A stretch of DNA of 64,000 bases from Rhodamnia argentea (GCF_020921035.1 NC_063156.1:23174283-23238282), one strand, 5' to 3'. Positions 1 through 12,743 are shown, counted from the stretch's first letter. A program made the numbers and translations. Notes: a model not told the origin generated them from the letters alone.

Positions 1-2800
1 AACGATTAATTAAGCTGAAATCTCGTATTGGAATAAATTAATGAGAAATACCTCTAGCGGCTGCTTCAGAACCGAGGTGGAGTGGTGCTTTTTTCAACGG
101 CGGATGTGACAGAATGTGAAGGCATGGTTTCTTGATCTGAAGCCGCCTTCGGATTTGGCCATGACTGGCCCCGTTCATGGCCGTGACGGGCAAGGTCCAG
201 ATCCCGATGGCCATGGACGGAGTTCAAATATTAAGAACGAAGATTAGAGGAAGTAGAGGTCATGCTCGCGAAGACAAAGCCGACCATAAAGACGACGGAG
301 AAGACGCACGAACGCTTTCAAACATGGACGAGCGTCGACGATTTCGGCCATGGAGGGCTAGATCTCGAGAGCTGAAGAGCGGTGAGACGGAGAAAATAGA
401 GGAAGCCGGCCATGCTTGGCTTAAACGCAGCAATGGCAGGCACGGTTACATTGCCAGGGACTCTATCCGTGGCGATCGGCTTGGGAGGACCGGAGGTTGA
501 GTATCTATGGGCGAAGGAGGAAGAGAGAGCTCAAAAAGGTGAAGAGAAAAAAAATCGTTACTTAAATTTCACCTTAGTTGCTGACATGAATCGATGAACA
601 CACGTCGATATGTTACTGGATATGATTGAACAAATATACGCCACATATGATGTTGACGTGGTGATATCAACGCACCGAATATATATTTTCTCCAAGAGAA
701 GAGAGGTGAGAGCATTTTCGTCTAATTTTTGTGGTCGCGTTCTAGCCTATTCCAAATTTAGAGAAGGAGATTCGATGTCTTTTGTGTTCTTAGCATCTTC
801 GATTCGATTCAATTCAGCTCGAGACTTGATACTCGAACTAGTCTTCCTCTGTCCAGAACAACAGAGGAAAAAAAAAAAAAAGGCGTACAGTGTATATGAT
901 CCTTAACTGAGATTATTTGCTTTTGAATAGGCCAAGTCAGTTTACGAATTCCAGATTTTGCATTAGCTACTTAGAAGAATCTGGTACTTGAAGCCTCTTA
1001 GGCCGGCGATGGGCAGGAGAGGGGGAAAGAAAAAAAAAACGAAAATGAAAACAGAAAAAAAAAAAAAAAGGGAAAAAATTTAAAACGGTAAAAGACAAAA
1101 ATATTTTTTTGTCATGCCCTTCTTTGAAACAAAAAAGATGCTTCAAACCCTTTTTTAAAACAAAGTCCGTTTCAGGTCTTTATATTAGAAAATGAGAGCA
1201 TCTCGCCTCTTTATTTGGAACTTTTCTTTTATGTACGATGATGAGAGAGACTTGCAGTGTGGCTCTGATATTCTTGGATATTTACCAGGTGGCCACCGTT
1301 ACAAAGAAGGAAAGGTAAAACAAAGTTAATAACCTTCGTTGAACAGGAATTTGCGATGCACCTCATCCAATTCTCATCGAGTTTGTGCACAGCTTAAATT
1401 CGAAACCTAATTTAACAACACATGTTTGAACTTGTGTTAGGTGCACAAAATGTTATCATAACCAGCAAAACTGATGGGGATGACAAAATTAAAGTGTTCG
1501 TTTCTTCGATACTTAACGTTATCTATGACCGACGATGTTAGAGAGGCGTGATGAAGAATTTGTGGTGAAGGGACAATCAAAGTAAAATTCATGATATAGT
1601 ATGTGAAAGTGGGCTTGCTCTCCAAGAAGGGCAAGTTCATTTTTGAGCCCTGATAGTCAATTGATGATTGCACGGTATAACGCTATAGTATTTGGGCTTT
1701 TGTAGCCTTTGCATGTTGGGGTGGGTGGAATCAGATAGGCCTCGAGGCACACTCAATTTCTGTCCAAAGTTAAATTCTAAGTTAACCATGCTAACGAAGA
1801 GCAGCCTAGGTTTTAACCCCACTTTGAGCATGGTGAGTTTTAACCAACAAATCAAGAGCAACGTGACATGTTACCTTCCATACAAACTCGTTTTCTAACA
1901 GCTGAATTGATATTTATATTAGATTTCGTATTCACGAAGATGAAAAGGTTCCAAACGGAGGATAAGACGTTACCACTCGTTTGGTTATTGAGAATGGAGT
2001 CCTGAAATTAGAACAGGGGCCTTGTCCCCTAACTAATCCCCGTTTGGCTAGTTAGAATGAGGCCGCATGAAAGTGCAAAATCGAGAAATGAAAGTGGCCT
2101 TTGCTACAAATTTTGTATTAGCAAGCATAAAGTGGGAACTACTTATGAACGATAAATGAGAAGAACTAAACAAAAACAATGGGTAGCGTAGCTGGATTAC
2201 TAATGAAGCCTTACATTTCGTACGACAAGAGCACGGGTCTAATTTGTCGGTACTTATAGAAATTTATAAAATTTAATTCGAATCATCCGAAGATGCATTC
2301 AAATTTCGACGTGCCACTAATGACCATATTCAGCGAACTAGTTTATATTCTTATCCTCATAATTCATTCTCGTCGGTCTTATTTTATTTCGATTCGCGTC
2401 ATTTCGGTATTCCTTACGGGGTTTAAAAGATTTTTAAGGAGATTTCCTATTTTATTGAGTTCCGTGCAAGTCGAAGTTATTTATTGATGACCGATTGTAG
2501 AATGCATGCGAAAACTTTTCCGCGAGCAAATAATATGCAATGGAGTCTTGAGAAATTTATATTTGGAGAACTTTTTGACCACCTTAGATTTTATTTGTCC
2601 TGTCATATTTGGTGGTCTATCTGAACTAACTTTTATGTTTGATTTTTCTTTGTTCTTTTAAACAAATTTTACAGCATACGCGCCATAAAAATTTCTAACG
2701 CAAAGCCTTTGAAATCCATAGAAACCTTTGAAAGTAGCTTTATACCTAGCTTCCTCACAACTTTTTTGAAATTTAGACAAAATTTTAAATTCGGGTAGGA
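1..2800. other. Intergenic region without a recognisable gene
   Basis: No open frame here resembles a known family, and none shows coding structure with plausible splice sites. The interval is AT-rich apart from about positions 120-500, which has a GC-richer open stretch of 107 codons with no recognised motif. One arm of a foldback repeat lies at about 1020-1222 and is listed separately. The last 250 bases belong to the helicase promoter. Confidence 0.5.
1020..1222. repeat. Single arm of a foldback repeat (same family as 10985-11520)
   Basis: A purine-rich A tract is followed by wording such as 'gtcatgcccttctttgaaac', 'aaagtccgtttcaggtc' and 'gagcatctcgcctctttatttgg'. It parallels the right arm of the element at 11.38-11.52 kb and the arms flanking the pararetrovirus. 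No matching inverted arm is visible nearby, so it looks like a remnant or half element. Confidence 0.4.
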
Positions 2801-2807
2801 AGGCTCG

Positions 2808-2880
2808 CTTATGGGCCCAAAGCCCAACAATCATAAAAGCCCAACAATTGTACCTTATGGGCCCAAAGCCCAACAATCAT
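2808..2880 (+). promoter_or_regulatory. Duplicated site II (TGGGCC/AGCCCA) promoter cluster
   Basis: A 27-bp unit (key core 'atgggcccaaagcccaac') occurs perfectly twice, at 2808-2834 and 2854-2880. A third partial 'aaagcccaacaa' lies between them. This puts several TGGGCC and AGCCCA (reverse TGGGCT) motifs 155-227 bp upstream of the helicase ATG. Site II motifs bound by TCP factors are established in plant promoters of ribosomal-protein and ribosome-biogenesis genes, which fits the downstream DDX18-type helicase. Regulatory activity is inferred. Confidence 0.6.
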
Positions 2881-3034
2881 ATCCATAAGCTTGTCTCGGT
2901 TAGGGCAATGCAAAACAAGGGCAAGATCAAGAGCCTAAGGAGCCACTTCCGCTACTCGAACAAAAAGTCCCTCTCTCTTCTGCAGTTTTTCAAAACCCCG
3001 AAATTCTTGGTTAGCAGCGCAACGCTGAGCCGCC

Positions 3035-5990
3035 ATGGCCGAACCAGAGAATCCTTCAAACGTGGAGGCGAAGAAGAAGAACCGCAAGAGGAAGAGAAAC
3101 AAGAAGGTCGCGCAAGCTAGCCCCGGCCAAGCCGAGGAAGCCGTGGGAACGGAAGAGAGGAGCGGGAACGAAGGAGACCTTCACGAGTCGAAGGATGCTA
3201 GCCTCAAGAAAAAGAAGAAGAAGAAGGAGAGTAAAGCGCTGAGGAGACAGCAGGAGGAGGAGGAGGAGGAGAGCGAATTAAATGAAGATGAGGATGGCAA
3301 CGACGGGCGCGACGAGGAGGATGGTGGCGGCGAGGAAGAAGGGGAAGGTGAAGGAGGAGGGAGAGAGGAAGGGAAGCCACGGGAGGGGAAGAGCGTCGGG
3401 AGCGGGATTATGAGTGCAGTGTCCTTCGATGAGCTGGGGTTGTCTGAGCACACCGCCAATGCAATTAAGGACATGGGGTTCCAGTACATGACTCAGGTAA
3501 ATTTGCCTCTTCTGATTTAGTTAACCTGGTTTTTAAGTTACTTGGAATTGCATATGGTGGTCTACCGTGGTCAAGTCATACAGGTTGGTCCATATAGACA
3601 TGGTTTGGTAAAATAGTATGTTCATGAGTTTGAGACGAGATACTGGCAATAAAATTGGATTTTGGGACTGGGAATGCTTACTGGGGTGTTAGGTTGATCC
3701 AAATATCCGAAGCTGTTGTGAAGAGGAGGTGGTAGGTGATGGCATTAGTGAGGCTATGCGTAGCTCCGTCAAGTACCGGAACTATGCGAGTCCTCTTAGC
3801 TGTTTACCGGTGATTTTTGCTAGTTTCAAATGTGAGAGGGTATTTTGAGTTCCCTGGGACTGCGGTGGATACCTTGGTGGGGTTAAGTCTGCCGAAACAA
3901 TTGCCTAGTATAAAAGCCCACTAATTTCAAGTAAAGAATTATTTCAGTTCATTTTCCCCGTTCCATATGGTGATTTAGGAGAATTTCTGCAGACAATCCT
4001 CTTTGTCACTATCTCTTTCTCAAGGTTTATGTCGGAATGTGATTGCAAATGCAGATCCAAGCCCGAGCTATTCCTCCACTTATGGAGGGTAAAGATGTCC
4101 TTGGTGCTGCAAGGACTGGTTCCGGAAAAACCTTGGCCTTTCTGGTACCAGCTGTGGAGTTGTTACATAACATCCATTTTACTCCTCGTAATGGAACGGG
4201 TGTTGTTGTAATTTGCCCAACAAGGGAGCTTGCAATTCAGGTGAGAGATGTTTATAACTAAAGTTAGTTCCTACCATTGAACAATTTATTCGAGCCGGTT
4301 TACTAAGTTGTTGGAAAGTAAAAGAAAATTGTTTTTGATTCTTTTGTATCTACTGCAAATTAACTCTCATATGAATTTAGCTGGCTAAAGTCATCTGTTA
4401 AGACGATAGATGCGTTGACTAACATAAGTCAGGACATGCTTCTTTCCTCTCAAGACACCATTATATTGAGCTTTCAATCTAAACGTTTATCTTTTGACTT
4501 CTTTGTTTTTATTAAGGCTTTCAAGCAGTAAACTTTTGAATTTACTCTCTGATGCCTTCATTATGTTTTACCAGCCTCTGGATTGACCACTGCTGGATAA
4601 AACGTCTTTTTGGGCGAATATAAGTCCTTACTTGGATTTTTGTTCTCCTAATCCCACCTTCAACCTTCCCCCTCCCCCAAAAAAAAAAAAAGTTGAATAT
4701 ACAAAACCCTATCAAATCGTCCTCCACCTTGAATTAGCAATGAACAGCTCTTGCCCTTAATATTTGTCAAAAATTTTCATTAGCAAAGACACTGATGCAA
4801 TAATTTAAGCAGAGTTCTAAGGTGTTTGTACATAGGAAAAGCGACATCAGACGAACAACAGAAAAATTTGGCCTAACAATACGGGATTGTATTTTCTCAT
4901 TCCTGTTTATGTCTTTTTTTTTTATTATTATTAATCTGCATCATTTGAATTGTTTAGACTCATGCTGTGGCAAAAGAACTGCTGAAAAATCATTCCCAGA
5001 CACTTGCCTTGGTTATTGGGGGAGCAGCTAGAAGAACTGAAGCTGAACGTATTGTGAAAGGTGCTAATCTTTTAGTAGCAACCCCTGGCCGGCTTTTAGA
5101 CCATATTCAGAATACCAAGGGCTTCATATACAAAAATTTGAAGGTAATTGGATTGATTTCGTTAAGGTTTTTTAAAAGTAAGTGCTGGCATCTGCTGTTA
5201 TCTTGCCGTCTACTTAATTATACTGGTATACTTGTCATGATATATGTAGTATGAATGTGGTCCAAGACGAGGTGCTCCATTGTTAGATAATAGCATTCTA
5301 GTTGAATGATCAAAATGGGCAAAAAAGGAAAAAGATCCTGTAGAATTTTTGTCTCCCTTTACTCTCTGAAGTGTTCAATGAAGGATAGTCATCTTGGAGT
5401 GTGATTTTCTGGTTGACTTATCGTGATTGTACTGTTGACATGGTTCTCTTTAGATGTTACCATGAAAACTGGTATTAGTAATGTAGAGCATTAGTCATAT
5501 ACACAGATTATTTGAAGAATATGAGCTTTTGCTTACTCCCTCTAAACTTGCAGTGCCTCATGATTGACGAAGCTGACAGAATTTTGGAAGCAAACTTTGA
5601 AGAGGAAATGAAGCAAATTATCAAGCTTCTACCGAAGGTAGTTTTTATTTATTGTGGTAGTATCCCTTGTTTACGTATAAAATGAGTATTGTGACATGAT
5701 TTGAAATATATGCTGTATATATCATTACAGTAATTATAGCTTATAGCACCAGTGGGAAGTAAATTTTACACTAATCCTCATATCAAGGGTTGATGAGGAT
5801 GATTTTGTAAAATTTATTTTATACTGATGGTATATGCTCTATTTTCCTTATCATTAACTGCTTATAGATAACATGGCCTTTGGTGATTTTACTGGTAGCT
5901 GCCCCCCCCAAAAACCAAAAAACCTCAAAAATGGTCGCTCGTGATGAAGGACCGTTTCCCTAATATGTATATTCTTACCTTATGACAGCA

Positions 5991-6045
<55 letters not shown>

Positions 6046-8945
6046 AATGTGCACCCACTGGCATGCGTGGCTGGAAGACTTGACAAATAAAGTTATGATG
6101 GCATTATTGTAGATGGTGTCGATCTGTACTGTGGAGTGAACCTTTTCATGACCTTGCAATGAGAAGGAAGATTTATGCTAATCCAACGATCTAAGTGGTT
6201 TCACTTGTATGTGGAAGATGGCTTAAACAAGTGCTCATTTACTCGTGTCCTTGTTTAACGTCTAGCAGGCTTTTTAACTTCGGCTTTCTGTTCAGAGGGA
6301 AATCATATTCCATCAACACATTGATTACATTCAGACAAGTTCTTTGCTTTGTATAGTTCCGTTTTTGTCAGACAAAAAGAAAAAATGTAGGTCACAAAAA
6401 GGTTTCAGTTTGCAGCATATTTGTTTATATTCAGAGACATGTTTTGCCGTTCCCTTTTTAAATTCAGGAAGTGGTGTTTCATTTTCACAGATGTGTTTCT
6501 CGAGTTGATTGTGTCAGTTCTAAATGTGCAGAAAAGGCAGACAGCATTGTTCTCAGCCACCCAAACTAAGAAGGTATGTGCGTCCTGTCACACATATTTT
6601 AGTTATCAGTCTATTATAGGATGCAGTGTGATGCTATTAGTGTTATTCTCATTTTTGCTCTCTATATGGTCATAAATTAATAACTTAATCGGTAGTATTG
6701 CTCCTACCCTCTGCTTATCATGGATTCCCTTGATGTGCCACAGGTTGAAGATCTTGCTCGGTTGTCATTTCAAACAACTCCAATTTACATTGATGTGGAT
6801 GATGGGAGGACTAAGGTAAATAGTCTGTCTGTATGGGTTCTTTTTGTTTTTTAATACTGTACTGATATAATCTGTTTTATATAGGTTACAAACGAAGGAC
6901 TGCAACAAGGTTATTGCATTGTGCCCAGTGCAAAAAGATTTATTCTTTTGTACTCCTTCCTTAAGAGAAACCTGTCAAAGAAAGTCATGGTCTTCTTCTC
7001 TTCATGCAATTCTGTTAAATACCACTCGGAACTTCTCAAGTATATCCAAGTTGATTGCTTTGACATTCATGGGAAGCAAAAGCAACAGAAACGAACAACT
7101 ACCTTTTTCGACTTCTGCAAAGCTGAGAAGGGAATCTTGCTGTGTACTGATGTTGCTGCCCGTGGACTTGACATCCCTGCAGTGGTATGGTGCTGTATTT
7201 CTTTTATACCTTATCCTTCTCCTCTTCTTGTTGAGTGAGTGCATGCGTGGTTAATTGGAATTGTTTGTGCAACTTGTGTTATCATTCTTTGACTGGTCTT
7301 TTCATCGTGCAAACTTTTTTCAGCATCTTTATTGGTTTTCTTTTACTGTCTGTGCGCATTCTTTTTACAACTGTCAACGTTGAGTTTGGGTAAAATCCTC
7401 TCTATTTTGGTGATAGACATGGAAATATGCACTGCTATGGTTTATTACAAACTCAGAGGAAGGAGGAACATTAAAAATTGTTTGCGTTAACATTATGAAG
7501 CAAAAGTATCAAAATAATTTGTTACTGAGGGGGTGGCTAGTTGTATGTTCTTCCTGTGAAGAATCAATTGCACGGTTGTCTCTACTGCAGATATTTCGTG
7601 TACACCGAGTATATTTTGTTCAGATTTGTTAAGGCATTTTTTGGTGACAACTTGTAGTTCTAGTGTTACTTTAAGACTGCTTCTGCAATTTACATACAGA
7701 CTATTGCGTAAATATTTTCTTATGTTGAAAGAGTTCCAATGATAATTAATTCATTGCTTATGTTTGTTTGGCCATTTTCCATTTCTCCACTTGTAGGATT
7801 GGATTGTGCAATTTGATCCTCCTGATGAACCCAAGGTGCGGGATTTCATCTCTTAGAGACATTTATTTCCGGTTATATTCAATTTGGTTGTTTTCCTTTC
7901 AATTTGTTTGTCTTATATCATAGTTTCCCTGTTTCAGGAATATATTCATAGGGTTGGTCGAACAGCTCGTGGCGAGGGTGGGAAAGGAAATGCTCTCCTT
8001 TTTCTCATCCCTGAAGAACTTCAGTTTCTTCGTTACCTAAAGGTATTAACATGGTGAAATATTATATTGTTGGAGGCTATCGATTCTTGTAGCTCTGATA
8101 TAAACCCTGTTCAGAAGAGAGAGAGTACTAGTCCCCAAGTTTTCCGCCCTTTTTCATGAGAAAGCACATCTCAAGTGTTGAAGATTAGGTCCTCCAAGAG
8201 AATTTTTAGGATCTAAGAATGGGCTCGCTTTCAAGTGTAAAATTTTTTGGATTGGCATTCTGAAATTGTCTGTCCTGTTTGTTAGGCTGCAAAAGTTCCA
8301 GTGAAGGAGTATGAATATGATGAAAAGAAGCTGGCAAACGTTCAGTCGCACCTGGTACTTTCTGCTTTTACATGCCTCATAAACTTCTTTGCCCTCATAA
8401 TTGATTGATGACTTACATTGTGTAAACCTGAATGGTGCAGGAGAAGTTGGTGGCTAACAACTATTACTTGAACAAGTCAGCTAAAGATGCTTATAGATCC
8501 TACATCCTAGCATACAATTCACATTCTATGAAAGACATTTTTAATGTTCACCGCCTCGATCTCCAGGTACAAATTTGCTCATTGACAGAAGTTTTGGTGC
8601 GTGCATTCATATGTGCACTACATCAGTCCTACATGCAAGCACATGGACTTAGTTTCTCTCACTAAATGTGATATCCAGGAGAAAAGGATGCTAGAAAAGG
8701 TCTTTGTAATTATGACAAATTGGAAACACTATATTTAATGACTTCATATTGTTGACTATGAACAGGCAGTTGCGGCCTCATTCTGTTTCTCTTGCCCTCC
8801 AAAGGTTAACCTGAATATCGATAGCAATGCATCCAAGTTCAGGAAAAAAGTGCGTAAAGTGGAAGGAAGCCGGCATGGATTCAGTGAGAACAATCCCTAT
8901 GGGAGGCAGAGAGAAGGTGATACAAGACAGTTTGTAAGATACTAG
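3035..8945 (+). CDS. DEAD-box ATP-dependent RNA helicase, DDX18/Has1 type (Arabidopsis RH27/RH51-like)
   Basis: Twelve exons give 616 aa: 3035-3496, 4055-4240, 4958-5143, 5554-5637, 6532-6573, 6744-6815, 6885-7184, 7797-7835, 7938-8042, 8286-8354, 8441-8566, 8766-8945. All introns are GT-AG and all exons end in phase 0. The start sits in a strong gccgccATGG context. The N-terminus (about 1-125) is a Lys/Glu low-complexity tail. Core motifs follow in order: Q motif (F131, Q154), ARTGSGKT 173-180, PTRELA 209-214, TPGR 258-261, DEAD 283-286, SAT 314-316, ARGLD 436-440 and HRVGRTAR 461-468. A DUF4217-like C-terminal segment and a basic tail close the protein. All catalytic motifs are intact. The family unwinds pre-rRNA structures in the nucleolus during ribosome assembly. 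The C-terminal wording and the acidic/basic N-tail point to the DDX18/Has1 branch rather than DDX10 or DDX55. Confidence 0.93.
5996..6045. repeat. Compound (CT)n-(AC)n microsatellite
   Basis: About 14 CT units run directly into about 10 AC units, inside intron 4 of the helicase gene. It is a likely length-polymorphic site with no coding effect. Confidence 0.9.
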
Positions 8946-9196
8946 CAGAAACAAGCCACAAAACGATGGATGTTCCTGCAAGAAATTTTGCATGTAGTTT
9001 CCGGATGAATTTAAGAGTCTTCCTTACCAGTTAGTATAATGTAAAATTGCTATGTATTCATTTTGAAACACGAATCTTCTTTAGGACACAGGCAGAAAAG
9101 GGAAAGACTAGAGTGCATGTCGACCTGCTTCGGTCTCGGTGATGTTCATATAAACCTCGAATTATTTTGCATGAGAAGTTGATGAATCAAATGATC

Positions 9197-9202
9197 AATA
9201 AA
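9197..9202 (+). terminator. Candidate polyadenylation signal of the helicase gene
   Basis: A canonical AATAAA lies 252 bp after the helicase stop codon, followed by a T-rich stretch. It is the first perfect hexamer downstream, so it is a plausible 3'-end signal. No transcript evidence is available. Confidence 0.45.
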
Positions 9203-9656
9203 AACTCCTGGTTTATAAGCATGTTCATTTGGATGAAAAAGGTCACATTTTAGCATTTAGCAAGCTATTAAACGTGTATCTAATGACCCATCGAACTACT
9301 TGTTTAATCTTTAATCAACATCAGAAGGTGTCAATCTGATGTCGATTAAAGATGGAACTCACATCGTTTGGTTGGAGCCGTTCCAATGCCATGATCGAAC
9401 ATATTGTCGCTGTCGTCTGTATCTTGGCCATCTTGCTAGTGAAATGCAAACAAATAGCAATTACAGAAAAGAAGCGCTAAATGAAGGAGTGGAGCGTTCC
9501 TCTTGAATTATTCGAACTCCTAAACTGTCCATGATCAAGTAGATAACTCCTCTCATAACATAAAATCTCCTAACAATTACCAGCCAAACCCAGATCAGCA
9601 CCAGTCCCTTCCTAGTGCCCCAGAAGGAAAGAAAGATCCGATCTCAACAAGAAAAA

Positions 9657-10296
9657 TTATGCAAGGAATGACACCGCGAAGAGCGCCACGGCACCGGCAA
9701 CGGAGGATGTGGGACATGGCATCGGAGAAGAATGAGAGGTCTCGGTTGAATTTTCGTTCGCAGATTGAGGCGGCAGGGTTTCTTCTGTTTCCAGCACTTT
9801 GATGATCATCCTCTCGCCCCTCTCGCAGTGTCCCGCGACCCCGCTGATGAAGTAGAACAAGCCGGGCCGGTCAAGCGTGAAGACCGTGTCGCCGTTGTTG
9901 GAGTAGAACAGGGGGTGCGAGGATCGGCACTTGTCGTACTCCTCGCTCGTCACCACCATCACGGAGTCCTTCTGGTACTGGAAATCTAGAGGCACGCAGG
10001 AGAAGATCAAAAAAGCATTTACGACAAGGATCAGATGTCACCGACTACATGACACGAACGCAGGGTCGCTCTTCGACGATCTATTCAAGCAACTTACGTA
10101 TAGTGTCGTCGACTTTGAAGCGGTTCCTTGACGCCCACTCGTTGTACATGTCTCTGTTCTTGTTCGGCTTCTGGACGCCCCAGCCGCCTTCGCCGCCTAC
10201 CGTGAACTCGGTGGAAGCGACAAGGAAGACCTGGAGGGAAGAGATGAGAAGGAGAGGAAGCAATAGTTTGCACGAGCCCATGTGAGGAGTTGCCAT
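9657..10296 (-). CDS. Early nodulin-like protein (phytocyanin fold, GPI-anchored, non-copper)
   Basis: Two exons on the minus strand, 10296-10098 and 9985-9657, give 175 aa. The donor is ATAC|gtaagt, the acceptor is ctag|ATTTCC, and the codon split across the junction is CAT. The ATG at 10296 is the first in frame. A signal peptide covers about residues 1-30 (hydrophobic LLLPLLLISSLQVFLVAS). The plastocyanin-like domain contains GGWGVQKP, KDSVMVV and FYFISGVAGHC. A Thr/Ser/Pro linker and a hydrophobic tail ending AVALFAVSFLA suggest a GPI-anchor signal. Of the blue-copper ligands, the first His is replaced (KDSV), the Cys is Ser (FIS) and the fourth ligand is Glu. Only the second His remains, so copper binding is not expected. 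ENODLs are cell-surface proteins in pollen-tube, transport and wall functions; the precise role here is unknown. Confidence 0.9.
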
Positions 10297-10984
10297 TGTT
10301 GTCAAGTTTTTTCTGCTTCTTGCTTAAGTAGATATGGATGGACTTAAAAAGAGTGATTAGAGTTTGTTTGTTGAGTTGAGAGAGAGAGAGAAGGAGGGAG
10401 AAGTGGAGGAAGATCTTTGACTTGGTATAACTGTTCTTCCGGAGAAGATTGGTATGTTGAGTAAATCTAGCTATCTAGCCGTTGATGTTTCAAAGTTTAA
10501 TTTTTCTGTCGTGCCTCGATTAAAAGATGCTTTGTACGGTGACGTAACCGTGCTGCCACGTTTTTTGAACGGGCGATAGCAATGTTTAAAAGTGTTTATC
10601 ATTGCAATTAGAGACTGATAATGCCCGAAAATTGACTCTAAATATCACTTGACTGTCTCTATAGACACCGTTTATGTTAAGCTCTATACTAAATAACATA
10701 ATGAGGTGTTATGGCTCATGACCTAACTTTGGCATGGAAAATCATAGATTCTTGTTCTTGATCGTTAAATTTATTAGTAAAATGGTAGAGCAGGACATCT
10801 CTTAATGAACATATGTTTCTATGTATGAGTCGATTTCAAAAGAATGTGAAAGGATAAAATAGTGTTTAGAAGCAAATATCGAGTATCTAAACTTGTTTAT
10901 GTTAAAAAACACGTGAAGGATCATGATTTATCATTTTTTTTAGCTGTTATTTGGATTCTCTTTCTTTCTTACCCCCTTTTTTTT

Positions 10985-11520
10985 TTTCGCACGATAATCA
11001 CGATATTAAATCTATTTTTAAGTTCAATTGAAAACGAGTCATTAATAATGGAAAAGATTTCAAATAAGAGCTTGAAGTGCTTTTTTATTTCAAAAAAGGG
11101 CATGATCAAGAGTATTTTAGTCATTTATATTTTCTGAATATTTATCTTTTTTTTTTTCCCTTTTTACCTTTCAAGGAAGGGAACAGCCACTAGCAAAGAC
11201 TGGGTAACCTCGCTAGATTGGGCGAGGGCGGCCTCTACTATGGTCGGCCCTCACTGCGGCCATCGAGGGCGGCCTCGCCTATGGCCGACTAGGGCAGCCC
11301 TTGCCCATGGCTGTTCCCTTCCTTGAAGGGAAAAAAGGAAAAAAAAAAAAGAGGAAAAAAAGTAAAAGTATTCAAAGAATGTAAATGACTAAAATACACT
11401 TTATCAAATTCTTCTTTGAAATAAAAATGGCATTTCACGTTCTTATTTAAAGTAAAATTTATTTCAGATCCTTATTTGAGAAAATGACGGGTATTTTGAG
11501 GCCTTATTTGAAATTTTGTC
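10985..11520. repeat. Foldback (MITE-like) element with GC-rich palindromic core
   Basis: The outer arms are imperfect inverted repeats: 'tattttagtcatttatatt' near 11113-11131 is answered by 'aatgtaaatgactaaaata' near 11380-11398, and similarity continues outward for over 100 bp on each side. A perfect inner inverted pair (core 'ggaagggaacagcc' at 11175-11188 against 11309-11322) encloses a GC-rich stretch with repeated 'gcgagggcggcc'-type wording. No coding capacity is seen. Exact ends and target duplication were not resolved. Confidence 0.65.
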
Positions 11521-11808
11521 ATAATAATAGAGAATTCGTAAGGATTTAGTTTTGTATAACTTTGCGCTATGAGAATTTATCCACTTAAAAATAACCTAAT
11601 GTCATACTTTTTACGGAGTTCTAGCGATTTACGCGTTCAATTAAACTCTACTAAAGGCGTCGTTATTTCCACATCACCCCATCCAAGCCTTCTCCTCTCG
11701 TTGCACTTTTCATTTTATGGCCATTTAAACATCCCCCGTTCAACTTTTGACACGGTTTCTCTTTCACACCTTTAATTCTCATTTTCTATTATAAATTGAG
11801 AAAATGAT

Positions 11809-12376
11809 TAATACCATGAAAAATCTCAACTTAATATATTTATAAGAAAATTTACCATAAACTGTTTTTTTACCATAAAAACTCTAAACCGGTACATTTG
11901 AAACAAATTTACCAAAAACTAATTTTTTGATCACTAAAAACTCCAAACTAATACACCTGTGATAAATTTACCATAAACTAATTTTTTTACCACAAAAAAA
12001 TCTATAAATTGGTACACTCATGATAAATTTACCTTTGACGAGTTTTCGTTAAGTTGGATTAATATCATGAAAAAATTTAAATTGATACATTTGTGATAAA
12101 CATAGTGTAAAAATCTAAAACTGGTACATCCATCAATTACCACGTGTCATTCAATTCAATAATTTTATTGTAAAATTTAATGGAAACTAACGAAAGATAA
12201 ATTTGTCATAGGTGTTCTAGTGCAAGTTACCAATTTGGTGTTTTTCATGGTCAAAAAAATAGTTTGAGCTAAATTTATCACATGTGTATCAATTTGAATT
12301 TTTTTATGGTCAAAAAAATAATTTAGGGTAAATTTATCGCAAATGTACAAGTTTGAAGTTTTTTGTGGTATTAACC
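11809..12376. mobile_element. 568-bp foldback element flanked by 14-bp direct repeats
   Basis: The sequence 'attgagaaaatgat' occurs at 11795-11808 and again at 12377-12390, directly bordering the element, as expected for a target-site duplication. The ends are inverted ('taataccat' against 'tggtatta'). Both arms consist of several diverged copies of a unit of about 60 bp containing 'gataaatttacc' and 'aaactaatttttttacc', inverted between left and right halves. There is no open frame, so it is a non-autonomous element. The superfamily cannot be assigned from this alone. Confidence 0.7.
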
Positions 12377-12394
12377 ATTGAGAAAATGATATAA

Positions 12395-12720
12395 ACGATC
12401 TTTGAATTTTGACTCAATGTGTAACATGATTTTTAAATTTTTAATTTATTAAATGCGATTGAATTTTAGTCCAATATGTAATGTCGTAATTTTTAATTTG
12501 TTCAATATGCTCCTTAATCTTTTGGTATGTACTCGGTTTAATCCCTATACTATATGAAAATATTCAATATTGTAATTGAAGTTAAATTAATGGCAAGATA
12601 CTATTTGATATTTTCATATCGTATAGGAATTGGATTGAAAAAATCATATTAAATAAATTAAAAGTTCAAGTATCGTATTGTAAATTGGACCAAGGGTGAT
12701 AAGCATTTATGCAATTATCC
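12395..12720. repeat. Second foldback element adjoining the 568-bp element
   Basis: Left-arm wording 'tttttaatttattaaatg' is answered by 'aaataaattaaaagttcaag' near 12650-12672. 'ctatactatatgaaaatatt' is answered by 'atattttcatatcgtatagg'. The interval is AT-rich and non-coding. The 568-bp element may have inserted at its edge. Confidence 0.5.
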
Positions 12721-12743
12721 CAGGAAATTTGCTTCGGAAACTT

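Noticed and set aside
177..500. 107-codon open frame near the left end
   Set aside because: Charged, low-information sequence with no motif, promoter or supporting context.
1637..1898. Antiparallel open frames at 1.6-1.9 kb as a gene fragment
   Set aside because: Frames on both strands are short, with no start context or recognised homology.
3181..3489. 102-codon minus-strand serine/proline-rich frame
   Set aside because: Antisense shadow of the Glu/Lys-rich first exon of the helicase.
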